This document shows, piece after piece, positions 36,701 through 45,347 of a stretch of DNA of 64,000 nucleotides. Source of the stretch: JACDAE01 sp963717195. Its GTDB lineage: Bacteria; Chloroflexota; Ktedonobacteria; Ktedonobacterales; Ktedonobacteraceae. How positions within the stretch are numbered: position 1 is the first letter of the stretch; every line of letters begins with the position of its first letter. The stretch covers positions 248,001 through 312,000 of the forward strand of contig CAVQVR010000012.1 of assembly GCA_963717195.1 (NCBI GenBank), written 5' to 3'. The notes beneath the pieces were generated by a model. It made no database searches. It was not told where the DNA came from and saw nothing but the letters and a program-made list of their open reading frames with translations. The position numbers and the translations under genes were made by a program.

Positions 36701-38266
36701 AATAACGATTTTCAGCGGCATATGGCTTCTTCAGTTCCTGACACTGATGCTCAATTGCGACAAGAAGCTCAGAGCCAGGCATTGCTCTGGCGTGAGATCG
36801 GCAATACGTGGAAGGCGACAGGGGAGTATACACGAGCATATGAATGTTATGGACGCGGTAAAGAAGTGATGCGCAATGCAGGTATCACTACAGGGGTTGC
36901 CTGGGCCTGTCTCCATTTACAGTATGGTGCGATGCTACGGCTTGATGGACACTATCACGAAGCTCGTCGTTACTTGCAAGAAGCGTTAACAATGCTTGAG
37001 AATATCATACGCCCAACCTCCGATCATTTAAAGATGAATGGGGTTGCACCTTCTGATGAAAATCACTATCAGTTTCAAAAAGCGCTTCATACGCGTATTG
37101 AGAGAACGTTGCAGGGCGATCCTTTTGAGCTGGGATATGCGCATGAACAACTTGGTGTTGCATTGGCAAGTTCCGGTCCTATGAGTGAGGGACTCAGGCA
37201 TATGCATATTGCATTGACGATCTATGAACAAAGCGAGTTGCTGCCAGAGATGGCTCGCGTGTGTAACAACCTTGGCGCTGCATATATTGCTAAAGGCGAA
37301 CAGACCCCTGCTCGTGATTACTTGCGTCGCTCCCTTGACCTGGCTGAACGCATTGGAGATCTTCCTAGCATGGTACCTGTAACAGCCAACCTGGGAGATA
37401 TTGCTCAACGCCTGGGAAATTTGCTTGAGGCTGAAGAATGGTTTAAGCGTAGTCTGGACGTTGCTCAACGCATCAATGATCGTGAAGGCATCAGTTGGAG
37501 TAGTGTTGAATTAGCAAACGTACAACGCAATCTGGGGAAACTAGAAGAGGCAAAAGCCAGCATCCTGCATGCCATCATCACTGGTCATGCTATTAAAAGT
37601 CCTCGTTGTGTGCGCTATGCGCTGGTCGGGTTAGGCGAATTGCGTCTCGCCGAAGCTATGCTGGCCTGTCCACATGACGCAGTGGACTGCACGACAACAA
37701 TCAATAAGACCTCTTTCGACTCTCACGTACATGAAGCTCCATGCAAACGCCTCTTGCTTCGTGCCAGATCGACGCTACAACGCGCCATTTCTCTTGATGA
37801 ACTGGATATAGAAGCCTTTACCGATGGGAAACATCTGCTGGCAACTGCCTATTATCTCCTTGATGATGTTAAACTTGCCCGCCAGACAGCTTTGCAAACG
37901 CTCAAAGAGGCACAGGAAAATGAGGCGGGCCCTATTATTGGGCGTGCCAATCGCTTGCTAGGACGTATTCTGATGAATCAGGGCCAGTACGAGCAAGCCG
38001 ATCTTTACTTTGAGCAAGCCATTACTCTTTTTCGCGAGGGTGGTTTACGTCTGGATTATGCCAGAACGCTGCACAGCTATGGAGCAATTTTGTTACAAAG
38101 AGGAAGCATGATCAACGTGGCCACACATTGTACTCAAGAGGAGCGAGAAACTTTCCTGCAGCGAGGAATTGATTATCTCCATGAAGCACGCCGTATTTTT
38201 GCAAACTGTCATGCATCTGTCGATCTGACTCTCATCGAACGCATATTTGCCTCGTTTGAGGAGTAG
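33728..38266 (+). CDS. Giant BTAD-AAA-TPR transcriptional regulator with Cys-rich N-terminus
   Basis: The product is 1512 residues. Residues 1-55 hold a Cys/aromatic module, 'YTRCGKQRCRKCREG' then 'GPYWYAYWSEKGRTISKYVG', as in DUF6788. From about 95 to 340 comes a SARP-like winged helix ('LRVYVLGQFRVERK', 'SREQVMELLWPD') and its bacterial transcriptional activation (BTAD) repeat domain. An AAA/STAND ATPase follows, with Walker A 'GEPGIGKTR' near 455-463 and Walker B 'ILLVFDDLHWAD' near 590-602. The C-terminal 700 residues are TPR-like repeats, for example 'ARVCNNLGAAYIAKGEQTPA'. Such LuxR/SARP-style ATPases switch on nearby genes on ligand binding. The target is unknown; the closest operons are minus-strand. 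Confidence 0.9.
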   Translation: MNSKVTYRQQYTRCGKQRCRKCREGTGHGPYWYAYWSEKGRTISKYVGTHLPVELTEPVEAQFIAPTDTVAPDTITSNKPTTQPLPSPLLRVYVLGQFRVERKTGDEWSAIDSRIWHRRRARALLGCLLSSPGRRSSREQVMELLWPDLDIDVAANRLNGAVHELRQILEPEIARPAASRMLRLERDVLEIADSTQIWVDAEAFEYLLKEANNSSDPAEAERLLEEAAALYRGGYLLEELYSEWAAPRRDALQRAWIGLLLDLANLRTERGMLASAIETLDRLRTTEPTNETALQRLMLLLTQLDRRGEALQVYRQYVTMLQRDYESDPLPETRQLYEELLQGKLLSVSPSKTGINTSKERESSAYNPPPLMPLSPPLVQEPLFTRPVLHLGRHNQSPLIGRQRELEMMQQVMLTLEESAFHAKRFISLAGSLVSSHASSVSSRPRQPHFLLLMGEPGIGKTRLAEELSLSAYTRDWAVAWSRSYEQEGTIPYRPWTELLRTLLQSTTTFEELLATTGIPSSTHVTPFKIERLSPLLPGFSLPGRDQPGRDQSGPYNRTSASNPLPHEQERLHLWEATLGLLDTLSAINPILLVFDDLHWADDSSIELLTYLVHHLQDQRVLLLATCRDAELPSQHKIRTLIADLQREQTIVALSVQPLSHSQIGALVSHLPEDMIQSIQTQAAGNPFFAEELARYVEMIYNEEEGMLNQVSTTTITPPRNPGRSSGLLPEAIAAVLERRLGRLSSDCQALLGKAAVLGGSFQLGELLPMAGEHTEDVVLDLLDEALYAGLVTEEGVGVHITYHFWHPLIISHLYERLSAARRAQFHRKAAEAIKNANAYDPSSGMLAEKVAAAIVYHLSKGGGNQIDMAYYAELAGNQAFTIAAYSEAQQYYLQTIHATVGAQSTTGMRSNIEARFISPSLLSVTPSQFSEGNNVHLSIRRLTPQVISQLSFTTIQHICRLLERIAECNIVQGNFEDVRYLYQCVLDLRTNNDFQRHMASSVPDTDAQLRQEAQSQALLWREIGNTWKATGEYTRAYECYGRGKEVMRNAGITTGVAWACLHLQYGAMLRLDGHYHEARRYLQEALTMLENIIRPTSDHLKMNGVAPSDENHYQFQKALHTRIERTLQGDPFELGYAHEQLGVALASSGPMSEGLRHMHIALTIYEQSELLPEMARVCNNLGAAYIAKGEQTPARDYLRRSLDLAERIGDLPSMVPVTANLGDIAQRLGNLLEAEEWFKRSLDVAQRINDREGISWSSVELANVQRNLGKLEEAKASILHAIITGHAIKSPRCVRYALVGLGELRLAEAMLACPHDAVDCTTTINKTSFDSHVHEAPCKRLLLRARSTLQRAISLDELDIEAFTDGKHLLATAYYLLDDVKLARQTALQTLKEAQENEAGPIIGRANRLLGRILMNQGQYEQADLYFEQAITLFREGGLRLDYARTLHSYGAILLQRGSMINVATHCTQEERETFLQRGIDYLHEARRIFANCHASVDLTLIERIFASFEE

Positions 38267-38321
38267 AACAACAGAGTCAGAAATCAATAATGGAGATGGG
38301 TAGGTGCGTCTCCTGGTCCTT

Positions 38322-39635
38322 CTATGCCAGCGCTTTCTGGGCGGCGGTAAAGAAAGCCTGTGCGCCATTGCTCACCGTAGTACGTTTAAAGCTGATCTCT
38401 CCGGCTATATTGCCAAAGATGGTCGCAACCTGACTTGCAGCGGGCGGATCAAGGACCTCTTTTACTCTTACCAGTGTGCTATTTGAGATAGTAGTCGTGA
38501 AATTAAACTCTTCCCGCTGGGCAGGAGTAAAGCTGGGGCTCAGGAGCACCTGCGCCTTTACCGCCCCTGGGATGCCACGCTCGATCCCAATAGCCTTGAT
38601 GCCATTAGGATCGTTAATGATGAAATCAATAAATTGCGCTGCCTCTATGGCATAGGGCGTCTGCGCAGAAATAGACATGAGTTGGGAAGGTTTGAAGTAC
38701 AAACCAGCTTCAGGGCCAAGGGGGATAGCGGCGAAATTGATCTTATGTTTCGTAAGTGCCTGATAGGCTTCAAGCTCGTTTGAGTGTGGAACAGCAAAAA
38801 CTGCTTTACTATGGATAAGAGGCGAATTTGCAGGTCCGCTCGTACCTGAAGCCACCGCCTGGACTTGCGCCGGAACGCACCCGCCACTGTTGCGCAACTG
38901 GGTCCAGTAATCAAACCACTCCGCTATGTCTTGCACATCAAAGGCCAGTCGGCCATCTACTGTATATAACTCTTTTCCTCTCTGACGCACCCAGATTTCA
39001 AACACAGACAAGTCGCCCCCTGCATCCGAAGAACCATAAATGCTCTTTCCGAACGATTGTGCGATAGCAGCAGTGTATTCAGCGAACATCTGCCATGTCA
39101 TACCATCCGGAACAGCACCAACACCTGCTCTATCGAGTAACACTGTGTCATACAGCAAACACTGATAATTTCCTCCTAGTGGTATACCATATAAAGAATT
39201 GTTTGCTTTACTTCCATCAAGCATTATAGGATCGAAATCGGAAAGGTCGATGGTTTGATTATAAATGAGTTGTGTTAGATCAAGCATCAATCCACTTCTG
39301 ACGTACCTCGCCAGATACCTCATGTCCATTTGAATTAAATCTGAAGTCTTCCCTTCGGCAACTAATTTGTCCAGCATATTCCAGACGTCATTAAACGTAG
39401 TATATTCGGAAGTAATGGCGACATTGGGATGCTGAGTATGAAACAACGTAATCGCCTTTTGGGTCAACTTATTGCGCGTAGCCGTGCCCCAAAATATCAG
39501 GTTCATCAGAGGAGAACTTTGTAAGGGTGTAGGGGCTGCTGCGCTATCACAAGCCGCAAGCCCAAGCGCGGAGACACCTGCAAGACCACCAAGCCCCATC
39601 TTGATCGCATTTCTTCTATTATAGAGGTTACTCAT
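38322..39635 (-). CDS. ABC transporter substrate-binding lipoprotein (family 1)
   Basis: The product is 437 residues from the ATG at 39635; a GTG three codons upstream is an alternative. The N-terminus 'NRRNAIKMGLGG' and 'LGLAAC' shows a signal with twin Arg and a lipobox Cys. The mature protein has 'LIFWGTATRNKLTQKAITLF' and 'SDLIQMDMRYLARYVRSG', as in sugar-type extracellular binding proteins. No permease or ATPase genes are next to it. Instead it is downstream of a dCache sensor and a DUF4388 gene on the same strand, so it may feed a ligand to the sensor. That is an inference from layout. Confidence 0.88.
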   Translation of the reverse strand: MSNLYNRRNAIKMGLGGLAGVSALGLAACDSAAAPTPLQSSPLMNLIFWGTATRNKLTQKAITLFHTQHPNVAITSEYTTFNDVWNMLDKLVAEGKTSDLIQMDMRYLARYVRSGLMLDLTQLIYNQTIDLSDFDPIMLDGSKANNSLYGIPLGGNYQCLLYDTVLLDRAGVGAVPDGMTWQMFAEYTAAIAQSFGKSIYGSSDAGGDLSVFEIWVRQRGKELYTVDGRLAFDVQDIAEWFDYWTQLRNSGGCVPAQVQAVASGTSGPANSPLIHSKAVFAVPHSNELEAYQALTKHKINFAAIPLGPEAGLYFKPSQLMSISAQTPYAIEAAQFIDFIINDPNGIKAIGIERGIPGAVKAQVLLSPSFTPAQREEFNFTTTISNSTLVRVKEVLDPPAASQVATIFGNIAGEISFKRTTVSNGAQAFFTAAQKALA

Positions 39636-39681
39636 AAAATACACCTATCCTTTACTGTATGCCTTTCTGCATCTTCATAGA

Positions 39682-41250
39682 TTAGCTCTTTGGTTTCACC
39701 GGTTGCTCTTCAGAGGGGGCACCACTCTCTCTTGTTCCAACAACATCCGTTAGTTGGCGCACAATATATTCCAATTGTACGGCAGCGTCGTCGGTAGACT
39801 TTGCGCCGTTTGTCAGTTGTTCCATCGCACGTGTAGTGACACGTAAAGCAGCCGCCAATTTTTCATTTGCGCTCTCTTGATGTTTGACTGCCAGATCAAC
39901 ATATCTTGCGGCCTCTGAGATATTCTTCAATGATTTATTTAATCTGAAGTCGTCGAAGTTATCCGATTGTCTCATCAATTCTGTACTGAGATCAGCAAGG
40001 CGTTGTGCCGCAATGCTTGCAGCATTTGTGTAGTATCGGATCGATTGCAATGCGACTTGTGAAGCTTCGACCATCCACGACTGTTCGGTGGCTACGACCT
40101 GTTCTTCGTCTGCCAGTGTTTTGAGAGAGAGGCTATTTTTACGTAGCGAGGAGACAGAGCGGATAATCGGTGCGGCGATGCGTCTACTTACCTGAACACC
40201 GATAACGAGAGCCAGTAAGATCATTACCGCAACAACCACAAAAATACCAAGCAGTTGTTGATCTGCAAGCCCGGTCACCGTACTGAGAGGTTTGAGGACA
40301 TAGTAGGTCCAGGGAACAACGGTACTATTATACATGGCTGCCTCAAACGTCTGCCCCTGCCCTGTGGGATCAAACGAAAATATGAGCGGCGACTGCGCAT
40401 TATTCTGTATGGAGGCCAGTTTGTCATCAGCGATGGATGTGACCGCCGTTGTTGCATTCCCGTAGAGGTTCTCACCCTTGATACTTTGTTGGAAATCCGC
40501 CGGAAGTTGCGCGACTGATTTAAACAAGTATGCTGGATGAGTGAAGCCAGAATGGTCAGGATTCGTGTAAGCAATACGCACACCATGTTGATCAAGAACA
40601 AAAGCATAGCTGCCCGCTCCCTCCTCCTTCGGGGTATTGTCAACAGGCTGCCAGAGGCGATGCAAGCTCAGTGATGCCCGTATGATGCCCGTTGGCTGCA
40701 ATTTGCTATTCACAACACGGGCATACAGATCAACCGATGGATTATTCGCCAGAGGATCATAGAAGACGTCCGAAACGAATACTCTTCCTGACGCCCGTAC
40801 CTGTTGGATCAGGCCTGGCAGAATGAGAAAATTCCCATGGGGTGCAGGAGCCGTAGGATAGGACAAAACAACATGCCCCTGAAAGTCAAGGAGCGACAAA
40901 CTGATGTAATCCGCAATATCGCGGTGCAGCGCCGTAAAGAGCAGATTCGTCGCGGGGGCTTTGCTATTGGGATCGCCAGCCATGAGATTCCTGATCGGAC
41001 CAGACTCACCCAGCGTTTCTATATCATTAAGACGCTCTGCGAGATAGGTATCAATGACCTGAACATGGGTCTGCGCATCTCTTTCCATATCTGCACTAAT
41101 CTGGGATATCAGCGATGGGCGTAAAAAAATTTCGATACTACCAACGGTGACCAGAAGTGGAATGATGGCAACCACGACGAGAAGGAGCGAAATATAGACA
41201 GAAAGAGAAAAACGTCTCTTCGGAGCACGGACAGCGAATTGCCGAGACAT
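39682..41250 (-). CDS. dCache-type membrane sensor lacking a kinase domain
   Basis: The ATG at 41250 has AAAGGA nine bases ahead, giving 522 residues; a TTG 12 codons earlier overlaps the previous gene. A first helix 'VYISLLLVVVAIIPLLV' and a second 'LLGIFVVVAVMILLALVIG' (about 350) bracket a 300-residue extracellular double-Cache region with 'SLSLLDFQGHVVLSYP' and 'YAFVLDQHGVRIAYTNPD'. After the second helix a HAMP-like stretch and a helical coil end at 'EEQPVKPKS'. No histidine kinase, cyclase or methyl-accepting hairpin is seen, so signal output must be through a partner. Confidence 0.82.
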   Translation of the reverse strand: MSRQFAVRAPKRRFSLSVYISLLLVVVAIIPLLVTVGSIEIFLRPSLISQISADMERDAQTHVQVIDTYLAERLNDIETLGESGPIRNLMAGDPNSKAPATNLLFTALHRDIADYISLSLLDFQGHVVLSYPTAPAPHGNFLILPGLIQQVRASGRVFVSDVFYDPLANNPSVDLYARVVNSKLQPTGIIRASLSLHRLWQPVDNTPKEEGAGSYAFVLDQHGVRIAYTNPDHSGFTHPAYLFKSVAQLPADFQQSIKGENLYGNATTAVTSIADDKLASIQNNAQSPLIFSFDPTGQGQTFEAAMYNSTVVPWTYYVLKPLSTVTGLADQQLLGIFVVVAVMILLALVIGVQVSRRIAAPIIRSVSSLRKNSLSLKTLADEEQVVATEQSWMVEASQVALQSIRYYTNAASIAAQRLADLSTELMRQSDNFDDFRLNKSLKNISEAARYVDLAVKHQESANEKLAAALRVTTRAMEQLTNGAKSTDDAAVQLEYIVRQLTDVVGTRESGAPSEEQPVKPKS

Positions 41251-41275
41251 ACGATACAATCCTTTACTAAAGGGA

Positions 41276-41845
41276 CTATTGGCCAATGAGACCAGCGCTC
41301 TCTAAATCAGCAAGCACCGCCAGGACTTCCTGGTGATGATGGCCTATCAGACGTGCTAACTCCTGGGTCGAACGCCTTCCATCAATTAACAGAAACACTT
41401 GTCTATGCAATCGTGACAGGCCTAAGCGTTGAAAATTGGGCAGGGCCCCCTGCATATACGGAGAACGATATGGAACTACAACAATGGACAAGTATTCATC
41501 AGGGGGCTCTTGTCTGTATCTCCATTCTGTATCACTCCTTCCTGACCCGGTCGGCGCTCCTGATTGGGGAGGTGGGAGAGCCACTGGCGGAGGAGACTCT
41601 GGCAATGCAGATTCAAATATAAAATGGCATCGTGTCCATACTACAAGTTTTTTAAATGCGTCCGCCCCTCTCAATTGACCTACACTTGCATCCACAACCT
41701 GTCCATCACGAAACGCGATTATTCCCACTTCAGCAATACCATCGGTCGCATCACGCTGTGCAGTCAAATGCCCACTCTTACGGACTAACTGCAGAGCCTG
41801 GATGACATCAGCAAGTTTATCAGTCGCAGTTCCGCGTGTTTTCAT
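41276..41845 (-). CDS. DUF4388 domain protein with C-terminal winged helix
   Basis: The product is 189 residues. The N-terminal half matches the DUF4388/PatA-like pattern: 'KLADVIQALQLVRKSGHLTA', 'GIIAFRDGQVVDASVGQLRG' and 'FKKLVVWTRCHFIFE'. A proline-rich linker follows. The last 60 residues form a winged-helix-like unit, 'FLLIDGRRSTQELARLIG' with 'LADLESAGLI'. DUF4388 proteins work with receiver domains and small GTPases in motility and signalling systems. The stop lies 25 bases before the dCache start, so the two are co-transcribed. Confidence 0.8.
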   Translation of the reverse strand: MKTRGTATDKLADVIQALQLVRKSGHLTAQRDATDGIAEVGIIAFRDGQVVDASVGQLRGADAFKKLVVWTRCHFIFESALPESPPPVALPPPQSGAPTGSGRSDTEWRYRQEPPDEYLSIVVVPYRSPYMQGALPNFQRLGLSRLHRQVFLLIDGRRSTQELARLIGHHHQEVLAVLADLESAGLIGQ

Positions 41846-42561
41846 GGTTATCTACCATTCCACTGAGTATCACCGCACTCAAATTCGCGAATGCATATGT
41901 CTCTCGCAAAAAATCCTCCCTGGTATCCTACCCTTTCCGGTAACTTGCCGATAGCCTTTCACTTTGTCATTCGTCCTGTTCCTCCAGGAGTAAGGAAACG
42001 CTGTATGGAAGTGAGCAAGACTGCTACTCAGATGAAAAAGACCCAGAGGCAAGCAAACGGCTTTTGTTGGTAACAGCGTAGAATCTGCATCCGGCAACGA
42101 CTGCTTATGTAGCCAGGGTAACTGCCTATCACGCTATGGGTTTTATTCCATTAGGGCCTCATCGTCTCACTCAAGTGCGAATTAAAATAGATTACCCTTC
42201 ACTAAATAAGTAATGGTTTCTCAATTTTTCAACTATAAAAGTTGTACAATAAACGCTTGCGTTTGTGCATAATAGCACAAGGCAAATTGATTGTCAACAC
42301 ATTCGTCAATAGGCATAGCGATGAAGTATCACGCGACTTGCCTTATAAGGCCTTTTACAGCATTGGGGATAGAAAGCCACTTTTAGCAATTTTTTCTATT
42401 ATAAATATATTTTCTTCTTAGGAGCACAATACAAACATTACCTTGTTGCATCGAAAAGGCGGTAGGGCTGCTCTCTTCTCTTTATCTGGCTTCGAACCAG
42501 TGCTCCAAAAGCAAATCAGTCAGGTGACACTTAGCAGTTAGTATATGAGGAAAGCTCCTCC
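41846..42561. other. 700-base intergenic region
   Basis: No coding frame stands out. A 14-base palindrome, AAACGCTTGCGTTT, lies near 42251-42264 in an AT-rich stretch that could be the control region of the minus-strand DUF4388 operon. CTTCGAACC at about 42490 looks like a tRNA T-loop fragment, but no acceptor or anticodon stem could be built around it. Confidence 0.35.
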
Positions 42562-42609
42562 GAAATGATGGTAAGGGCGTATGCAAGGTGACGCCCTTAC
42601 CATCATTTC
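42562..42609. repeat. 19-bp hairpin of the GGTGACGCCC family
   Basis: GAAATGATGGTAAGGGCGT (42562-42580) is mirrored at 42591-42609. The loop and right arm share GCAAGGTGACGCCC with the 8381-8477 repeat. It directly follows the DksA-like stop and may also end transcription. Confidence 0.75.
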
Positions 42610-42611
42610 CC

Positions 42612-43016
42612 CTAAAGCGTATCGGAGTCGTATAATTCTTCCTGGCTCAGATTCCGCTGTTCCAGTTGCTCCTGATCCTCCACACAACGTGCTGCCCAGG
42701 GGATTGCTTCCAGGCGCTTTTCAGGAATATATCGACCACAAACCACGCATCGGCCATACGTACCATCCTCAATACGCTTGAGCGCATCCTCTACCTCGGT
42801 AAGCAATGCCTGATTGTTCACTTCTATCGATTGTTCCTGCTGCGTCTCCAAGAAATCTACCGCCGTATCTTCAAATTCTTGTGACCCCTCGCTGGCCTCG
42901 ATAGGATCAACCGGCGTAGGATGGGCTTCAGTCAAATCATTGATCTGCTGCCTCAACTCTGATTGCTTTGCCACAAGCCGCTCTTTCATCTGTTGTATAT
43001 GAATGGTCATTGCCAC
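42612..43016 (-). CDS. DksA/TraR-family zinc-finger-like protein
   Basis: The product is 134 residues. A helical hairpin with 'EEDTAV'-like acidic tip text, here 'QEFEDTAVDFLETQQEQS', precedes the finger 'GTYGRCVVCGRYIPEKRLEA' and 'WAARCVEDQEQLEQ'. Three ligand Cys (90, 93, 111) are present; the fourth is Asp114, which weakens or changes metal binding. DksA-like proteins enter the RNA polymerase secondary channel; many such small forms in Gram-positives are of unknown role. Both GTG 43016 and ATG 43010 are possible starts after AAAGGA. Confidence 0.85.
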   Translation of the reverse strand: MAMTIHIQQMKERLVAKQSELRQQINDLTEAHPTPVDPIEASEGSQEFEDTAVDFLETQQEQSIEVNNQALLTEVEDALKRIEDGTYGRCVVCGRYIPEKRLEAIPWAARCVEDQEQLEQRNLSQEELYDSDTL

Positions 43017-43283
43017 ATTTCCTTTCTCTACCTACCATTCTCTGTTTTCAAAAATGAAGCATCGTAGGATAGTACAAGGCGTTGTTTTGCCCTCGCTAAA
43101 ATCATATACGCAATAGCTGGCTTTTCAGTCTCACTCTCAGTCATAAGAACTTTTTGTCCTATTTTCTATCCCGTATTAGGAGGAGTTTTATAAGGATAAA
43201 CACTCACATTCCTCTTTCTTGCCCCATGTGCTATGCTTATCAAGAACAACACGATATTTTATGACATCATAAGGACGCGTGAC

Positions 43284-45311
43284 ATGACAGCACCACATAT
43301 TCCACAACCACCTGGTAGCGACCCTGGACAGGGAACAAATCCAGAAATAGAGTCTGGAATTCCCTCAATTTTTAGTGATTTCGACCTCTATCTGTTTGGT
43401 CAGGGCAAACACTACCATATCTACGAAAAGTTTGGCGCTCATATACGCACCATCAATGGTATCACTGGTGTGAACTTCGCAGTCTGGGCACCCCATGCAC
43501 GCTCTGTCTCGGTGATCGGTGACTTTAACAACTGGAATCGCAGTGCTAACCCGATGAAGCAGCGCCACATCGATCTAGGAGTATGGGAATGTTTTGTACC
43601 AGGGCTCCACATTGGCGCGATCTATAAGTATTCCATCTACTCCTATGTGAACAACTATACGGTTGACAAGACCGATCCTTATGGCTTCGCGTCTGAACTG
43701 CGCCCAAATACAGCTAGCATTGTCGCCGATATCCATCAACACACGTGGCAAGACGAGGCATGGATACAGCAGAGAGCACACTATCAACCCCTCAGTTCAC
43801 CGCTCTCCATCTATGAAGTGCATCTGGGCTCGTGGCGGCATGTGCTCGAGCGTCACCAGGAAGGAGCGGATGAAGAAGATCGCTTTATGACCTATCGTGA
43901 ACTGGCTCATACTCTTACAGACTATGTGAAAGACATGGGCTTCACCCATGTGGAGCTGCTTCCTATCACAGAATATCCTTTTGATGGCTCCTGGGGCTAT
44001 CAGGCTACAGGGTTCTTCACCCCAACCAGTCGCTTTGGTACCGCAGAGGACTTTCAGTACTTCGTTGATTATATGCATCAGCAAGGAATCGGTATCTTGC
44101 TCGACTGGGTCCCCTCGCACTTCCCCAAAGACGGTCATGCCTTGAGCTACTTCGATGGCACCCATCTCTACGAATATCCCGATCCGCGCAAAGGCGAGCA
44201 CAAACAATGGGGCACCTATGTCTTTGATTATGGACGTAGCGAAGTGCGCAATTTCCTGGTTGCCAACGCACTCTTCTGGCTACGCGAGTACCATATCGAC
44301 GGATTGCGCGTCGATGCCGTTGCGTCAATGCTCTATCTGGATTATATGCGCAACCCTGGCGAATGGGTAACCAACCAGTATGGAGGCCGTGAGCACCTGG
44401 AGGCTGTCGATTTCCTGCGGCAATTCAATGAAGCCGTGTATGACCAGGTTCCTGGCGCTATCACCATTGCCGAAGAATCAACAGCTTGGCCGCTGGTATC
44501 GCGCCCAACTTATGTAGGCGGCCTGGGCTTCACACTTAAATGGAATATGGGTTGGATGCACGATATGCTGGAATATATGCAGCTGGACCCCATTTATCGT
44601 CGCTATCATCATAACAACATTACCTTCTCGCTGATGTACGCCTACTCCGAGAATTTTGTGCTACCACTCTCTCACGATGAGGTGGTACATCTTAAGGGGT
44701 CCTTGCTTACGAAGATGCCGGGCGATCTCTGGCAAAAATTCGCGAACTTGCGCGCATTTTACGGCTATATGTGGGGACATCCCGGCAAAAAGCTGCTCTT
44801 TATGGGCGGCGAGTTTGGACAATGGCATGAGTGGGATTATAAAGAGAGCCTCGATTGGCACCTTCTATCCCCTCCGAGCGATCCTCGCCATGCCCAGTTG
44901 CAAGATTTTTTGCGCCACTTAAATCGGATATATCAACAAGAACCTGCTTTAAATAAACTGGATAGTGATCCTGAAGGCTTCTCCTGGATCGATCCGCACG
45001 ACTCAGACAATAGCGTCATCTCGTTCATGCGCCGCAGCAAAGACACACAGGATACGCTCGTGTTTGTCTGTAACTTCACTCCCATTCCTCGTCATGGCTA
45101 CCGGGTGGGCGTACCAGAGGCGGGGGAATACTATGAAGTCATTAATAGCGATGATGCACGCTATGGTGGGAGTGGACTGGTTAATCAGCAGGCAATGCCA
45201 AGTGGAGCAATCTATTGGCAATCCTGTCCACACTCAATTCTACTCACCTTGCCACCGCTGGCGACGATTGTGCTGAAGCAACGTGTGAGTGAGCAAGAGC
45301 AAGACTTGTAA
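43284..45311 (+). CDS. glgB: 1,4-alpha-glucan branching enzyme
   Basis: The ATG at 43284 has AAGGA eight bases ahead, giving 675 residues. A CBM48-like domain (about 55-150) has 'GVNFAVWAPHARSVSVIGDF' in its core. The GH13 barrel includes 'SIYEVHLGSWR', 'DGLRVDAVASMLY' with the nucleophile Asp near 342, 'TIAEESTAWP' with the acid Glu near 397, and 'PLSHDEVVH'. The all-beta C-terminal domain follows. It adds alpha-1,6 branches in glycogen. No other glg genes are nearby. The next gene, a LOG-family protein, starts 36 bases after the stop on the same strand. Confidence 0.96.
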   Translation: MTAPHIPQPPGSDPGQGTNPEIESGIPSIFSDFDLYLFGQGKHYHIYEKFGAHIRTINGITGVNFAVWAPHARSVSVIGDFNNWNRSANPMKQRHIDLGVWECFVPGLHIGAIYKYSIYSYVNNYTVDKTDPYGFASELRPNTASIVADIHQHTWQDEAWIQQRAHYQPLSSPLSIYEVHLGSWRHVLERHQEGADEEDRFMTYRELAHTLTDYVKDMGFTHVELLPITEYPFDGSWGYQATGFFTPTSRFGTAEDFQYFVDYMHQQGIGILLDWVPSHFPKDGHALSYFDGTHLYEYPDPRKGEHKQWGTYVFDYGRSEVRNFLVANALFWLREYHIDGLRVDAVASMLYLDYMRNPGEWVTNQYGGREHLEAVDFLRQFNEAVYDQVPGAITIAEESTAWPLVSRPTYVGGLGFTLKWNMGWMHDMLEYMQLDPIYRRYHHNNITFSLMYAYSENFVLPLSHDEVVHLKGSLLTKMPGDLWQKFANLRAFYGYMWGHPGKKLLFMGGEFGQWHEWDYKESLDWHLLSPPSDPRHAQLQDFLRHLNRIYQQEPALNKLDSDPEGFSWIDPHDSDNSVISFMRRSKDTQDTLVFVCNFTPIPRHGYRVGVPEAGEYYEVINSDDARYGGSGLVNQQAMPSGAIYWQSCPHSILLTLPPLATIVLKQRVSEQEQDL

Positions 45312-45347
45312 CTGAAGCAAAAACGAGAGAGAGGAAACACGACGCTT

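Noticed and set aside
42480..42545. Possible tRNA (CTTCGAACC near 42490)
   Set aside because: No acceptor, D or anticodon stem could be formed around it.
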